A DNA stretch of 64,000 nt from Prostheceraeus crozeri (taxonomy: Eukaryota; Platyhelminthes; Polycladida; Euryleptidae): assembly GCA_907163375.1 (NCBI GenBank), contig CAJQUW010001414.1, forward strand, positions 62,001-126,000, written 5' to 3'. Position numbers and translations under genes: made by a program. Under the pieces are notes generated by a model, which searched no databases, had not been told where the DNA came from, and saw nothing but the letters and a program-made list of their open reading frames with translations. Positions 60,308-64,000 of the stretch are shown here, piece after piece. Within the stretch, counting starts at the first letter, position 1. Every line of letters begins with the position of its first letter.

Positions 60308-61142
60308 GTAAGTAGCGCACTAAATTGACTTTGTTGGCTTAATATAAAGGAAAATATCTATTATCAGAGAGCCTGAAGTTAGAAAAGGGACGTTTAAGCA
60401 TATCAAACTAAATGTCATATTTCGTGGCCAGACTTGCAAATTAATGAAGAAGGGAAGTTTCGTCATCATTGAAGTAGCAAATCTGCCCTATTAGTAAGTC
60501 TGGTTGTTTGTGTCAAGGTAGGGCAAAAACTTGTTGTGGCTATACCCAATGCAAGTTTTGGGTCAATACCCAAAACCCAAGCCCAAATTTCAATATATGA
60601 GTAGAATCAAGGAAACGAAGTGCATTCTTTGTATTTTGTGCTGACTTTAAGATTCTTCTGTAAACCAAAATTCCTATTTGGTCCATGAGAAGTGTGGTAC
60701 TAGAGGGAAGCGATTTTTATTACAATAATTGTAATTAGCAGCCTATGTACATGTATTACGTTATGTAACTTTCCCTTAAGTTAATCTACACTGATATACT
60801 GAATAATTTACGATCTTTGATTTAATTATGATTGAATTACACATTGCTCATAAGGCAATTGTTTTCACTTGGTCATTCAGAAATATAAATTGGTGCGAAG
60901 ATAATTGTGGAAAAAACTAAAATAGATGAAATATATAAAAATTCAATATGCACAAATGCAACAAAATACATGTAAGCTTTTTTCAATGCGCGATGTTGTC
61001 AAGCCGAAAATCCAATAGCCAATAATCACAAGTACTTCATTTTTGAAATATTACGTGAATTAAGTAGAATTTTGATAAAAAAAATCAGAACTTCATTCTC
61101 TTATCTTGTAGTTCTCCTAAGATTCAAATCAAAATATCAATT

Positions 61143-61187
61143 TTTGTAGCTTGATTTGTACACTATATGTACAAATCAAGCTACAAA
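61143..61187. repeat. perfect palindrome, 19-bp arms, 7-nt loop
   Basis: TTTGTAGCTTGATTTGTAC and its exact reverse complement around ACTATAT. Confidence 0.9.
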
Positions 61188-61207
61188 TCAGATCAAACTT
61201 GCGTCAT

Positions 61208-61242
61208 TCTATTAATGCTGCATATTATGCAGCATTAATAGA
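61208..61242. repeat. perfect palindrome, 17-bp arms, 1-nt centre
   Basis: TCTATTAATGCTGCATA paired with its exact reverse complement. An outer CAAACTTG/CAAGTTTG pairing extends the structure. It lies 20 bp from the preceding palindrome, forming a double hairpin. Confidence 0.9.
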
Positions 61243-62267
61243 AGATCCAAGTTTGTGTAGAAAATCCAAGGTCCAACCTTGCTTGTGTAGTTTGAGACAA
61301 ACACGGTACAAATTCCGATAGCTCAAGTACTTGTAAGTATAGAAGGCTTGCATGTCAAAATACTACGGAATGCTAAATTTCGAGTGTCAATATGGCAACG
61401 CTGCATGTAAAACTACATTATTTGTTGTTCAAAATACAAAAACAAAAGCCTTTTCGAGCGTTTCTGTTTGAGCTGTAGAATTTTTAAGAAGTTATTTGTA
61501 TTCGTGTTTTGGTATTTAAAAGAAAATCATATTTGACATAGTAATAGTAAATACCCGTATTTGTTGTGTTCCAAACTTGGCCAAGTTTGCTCGTGGTTTT
61601 GTTTTATGCCATAGGCCTAAAATATGAGGAGCGCAGGCTGTTGATCTGTACTTTGATATACGTTTGCAAGATGACGAGTCAGGTAGACTCCAATGTTTCA
61701 AGTTTCTTCGCATCTTCCTAAGATATAAATGACCAGGAATGCAAATTTTAATCCATAGGATTAGAATGTTTGAGCTTTTCAGTTTACCAGAGGTGGAAAC
61801 TAACTCAAAACGATGACACACAAATGAACTTACTGTGGCAAAAGGAAGTTGTAAACGCATTACTGGAATAAGAACAGTCATTCGTCGCTTTGCTTGTAAC
61901 TGCAAATTCCTCCATAATACTTCGATCGACTCGATTTTTTCATATTACATTGTAGAAGAATTTAGATTAGCGTGGACAAGTTTTGTTAGTGTGTCAGTTT
62001 CATTGTTTAGAAGTTGGCAGGCGTACGAAAATTAGTTCACCACCGTCTTCATCAGAATTCATCAACGAATGTGCAACCGACATATGACCGACATAAAAAG
62101 CTGTCTGCTTATTCACGGCCTTTTGTTCGACAGTAGACAGTGTGTCATTCTATAGTGCCTGACATAAAAAATGCTCCACTCAAAGATATGAACTTTATTC
62201 CGCTCACACTCATGAATTATAAGATAGCATTTTATATAAAACATTATATTTGAATAAATGGGAGACA

Positions 62268-62600
62268 TTAGTACCGAGTATGTTCTCCCCGCACTGAAAT
62301 GCAGCTTTGAAGTCTCATCGGCATCGAGTCGCAAAGATGATCAAGCCGTTCCTGATCCAGCAATGACCATTGATCGATGAGTCTCTCTGAAAGAGCTGTC
62401 AGTGTTGATGGCGGATGATCATATGCATCTCTCACTTTCCGACCAAGTTCATCCCAAGCATGTTCGATCGGAGACAGGTCGGGGGAGCGTGAAGGCCAAT
62501 GGAGGATGCAAATTCCAGATCTCACTATCGCTTGTTGTTACCAACAATGAGCTCTGTGTGATCGAGCGTATGTCCACAACGAAAAAACAATCAAAATTCC
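62268..62600 (-). pseudogene. Tc1-like transposase, C-terminal relic
   Basis: The frame reads ICILHWPSRSPDLSPIEHAW, DELGRKV and ends ISVRGEHTRY, the hallmark C-terminus of Tc1 transposases ('DWP..SPDLNPIEH.WD.L.R.V ... GGHTRY'). Upstream codons (ARSHRAH, then a TAA) fit the 'DNARPHRA' segment with the catalytic Asp unclear and a stop and frameshift present. Beyond about 62600 the sequence turns A/C-rich and homology stops. Confidence 0.8.
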
Positions 62601-62639
62601 ATACAAAAAAACCACAACAATAATCAATACCAAAACAAA

Positions 62640-64000
62640 AGCCCACTTAAACCAAAAAACATTTCACAAAGCACGGGGGACACAAAAAAATCCCCACACC
62701 CACCCACAAACACCCACCCCCAAACACCAAACCCCACACCCCCACCCCCCCAACACCCCCACCCCCCCCACAACACCCACCACACCACACCCCCCCCACC
62801 CACAACAACCCCAAACCCACACCCCCACCAAACAAACCCCCCACCACCACACCCCCCACACCCCACCCCCACCCCACCCCCACCAACCCCCACCACCCCC
62901 CCCACCCCCCCCCACCCCCCCCCCAACCAACCCCCACACCCACCACCCCCCCCCCACCCCCCCCCACCACCCCCCACCCCCCCCCACCCCCACCCACCCA
63001 CCCACCACCACCCCCCACCCCCAACCCCACCCCACCCCCCCCCCCAACCACCCCACACCCACCACCCCCACCCCCCACCACCCCCCCCCACCCAACCCAC
63101 CCACCACCCCCCCCACCCCCCACCCCCCACACCCCACCCCCCCCCCCCCACACCCCCCCCCCCCACACCCCACCCCCCCCACCCCACCACCCCACCACCC
63201 CCCACCCCCCCCCACACCCACCCACACCACCACCCCCACCCACCACCCACACCCCCCACCCCCACCACCCCCCCCCCCCACCCCACACCCCCACCACCCC
63301 CCCACCCCCCCCACCACCCACCCACCCCCCCACCCCCCACACCACACCCCCACCCCACCCCCACCCACCCCCCACCCACCACCCCCACCACAACCACCCC
63401 CACCACCCCACACCACCCCCCCACCCCACCCCCACCACACCCACCCCCACCACCCCCACCACCCCACCCCACCCCCACCAACACCCCACCCACCCACACC
63501 CCACCCCCACCCACCCCCACCCCCCCCCCACCCCCCACCCCCACCCAACCCACCCCCCACACCCCACCCCCACCCCACCACCCCCCACCCCACCCAACCA
63601 CCCCCACCCCCCACCCCACCACCCCCCACCCCCACCACCCCCACACCCCCCACCACCCCAACCCCCCCACCACCACCCCCCCCCACCCCACCCCACCACC
63701 CCCCACCCCCACCCACCCCACCACCCACACCCCACCCCCACCCACCCCACCACCCCCAACCACCCCCCCCACCCACACCCACCCCACCCCCACCAACCCA
63801 CCCCCCCCCCACACCCCCACCACCCCACCCACCCCACCACCCACCCCCCCCACCCCCACCCCCCCCACCCACACCCCACCCCCACCACCCCACCCACCCC
63901 ACCACACCCCCCCCACCACCCCCACCCCCCCCCCACCCCCCACCACACCCCACCCACCCCAACACCCCCCCACCCCCACCCACCCCCCACACCACCCACC
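62640..64000. repeat. C/A-only low-complexity tract to the window edge
   Basis: After a transition at 62570-62705 where G and T disappear, the sequence consists only of C (about four fifths) and A, in irregular CCCCACC patterns without a fixed period. Three overlapping 440-450-codon minus frames are Gly/Val/Trp-rich translations of this tract and are not genes. Confidence 0.92.

Larger units (their letters stand above)
60308..62267. other. BTB gene intron 2 and unrecognised sequence
   Basis: No further BTB-gene exon recognised. Contains the paired palindromes listed below. Confidence 0.5.

Noticed and set aside
62624..63999. Three overlapping frames of 440-450 codons rich in Gly, Val and Trp
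   Set aside because: All three minus frames stay open because the tract contains only C and A, so no stop codon can occur. Not coding evidence.
62640..64000. Telomeric repeat array
   Set aside because: The C/A pattern has no fixed unit and does not match the TTAGGG-type repeat of most animals.

Overview
The window looks like nuclear DNA from a non-vertebrate metazoan, probably marine. It is AT-rich, its genes are split by long introns with GT/AG boundaries, and gene density is very low. It carries tRNA-derived SINEs, Penelope, LINE, Tc1/mariner and hAT-type remnants, and the palindrome TAGGCCTA recurs throughout. I cannot name the species or decide between a deuterostome and a lophotrochozoan.

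Only two host protein-coding genes can be supported, and both are incomplete. (1) A TMEM164 orthologue lies on the minus strand: coding exons 18327-18698 (exon body to 18714), 9914-10030 and 7989-8168, all joined in phase 0. It keeps the Cys of the NPCH motif and the His of YYVQH. The last coding exon(s) are not visible and probably lie left of position 1. (2) A BTB-BACK (kelch-like type) gene lies on the plus strand: exons 58646-58958 and 59985-60307. The downstream BACK/kelch exons are missing; the intron runs towards a C/A-only tract at the right edge. There is also one tRNA-like pol III unit at 46069-46142.

The rest is mobile and repetitive DNA. From left to right: a ~56-bp minisatellite (105-450); a SINE copy (3418-3573); a Penelope-like element (about 4180-5380) with inverted terminal modules, split by a second SINE with an 8-bp target duplication; a dispersed hAT-like repeat (6640-7330, second copy 43691-45623 with terminal inverted repeats and CTATAG flanks); a TA microsatellite; a TA-flanked MITE (12135-12541); long hairpins at 13744, 20013, 28649 and 61143; LINE remnants at 25370, 25858-26480, 30902-31260, 32462-33158, 37733-38207 and 47106-47510; a tandem duplication with a third SINE (31801-32271); a hAT/BED transposase relic (39725-41207); a mariner relic (48406-49094); and a Tc1 relic (62268-62600).

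Four tracts have extreme composition: G/A-rich 20130-22740, A-rich 22914-23361, poly-G 25952-26056 and C/A-only 62640-64000. They give long 'open reading frames' that are pure low-complexity translation and are not genes. Their edges (a near-perfect fold-back, a LINE split mid-ORF, a Tc1 ORF fading into A/C-only sequence) suggest long-read or assembly artefact at least as strongly as biology.

I did not find a convincing undescribed functional system. The most informative signals are the nested retroelement insertions, the long short-loop hairpins and the suspicious low-complexity blocks.
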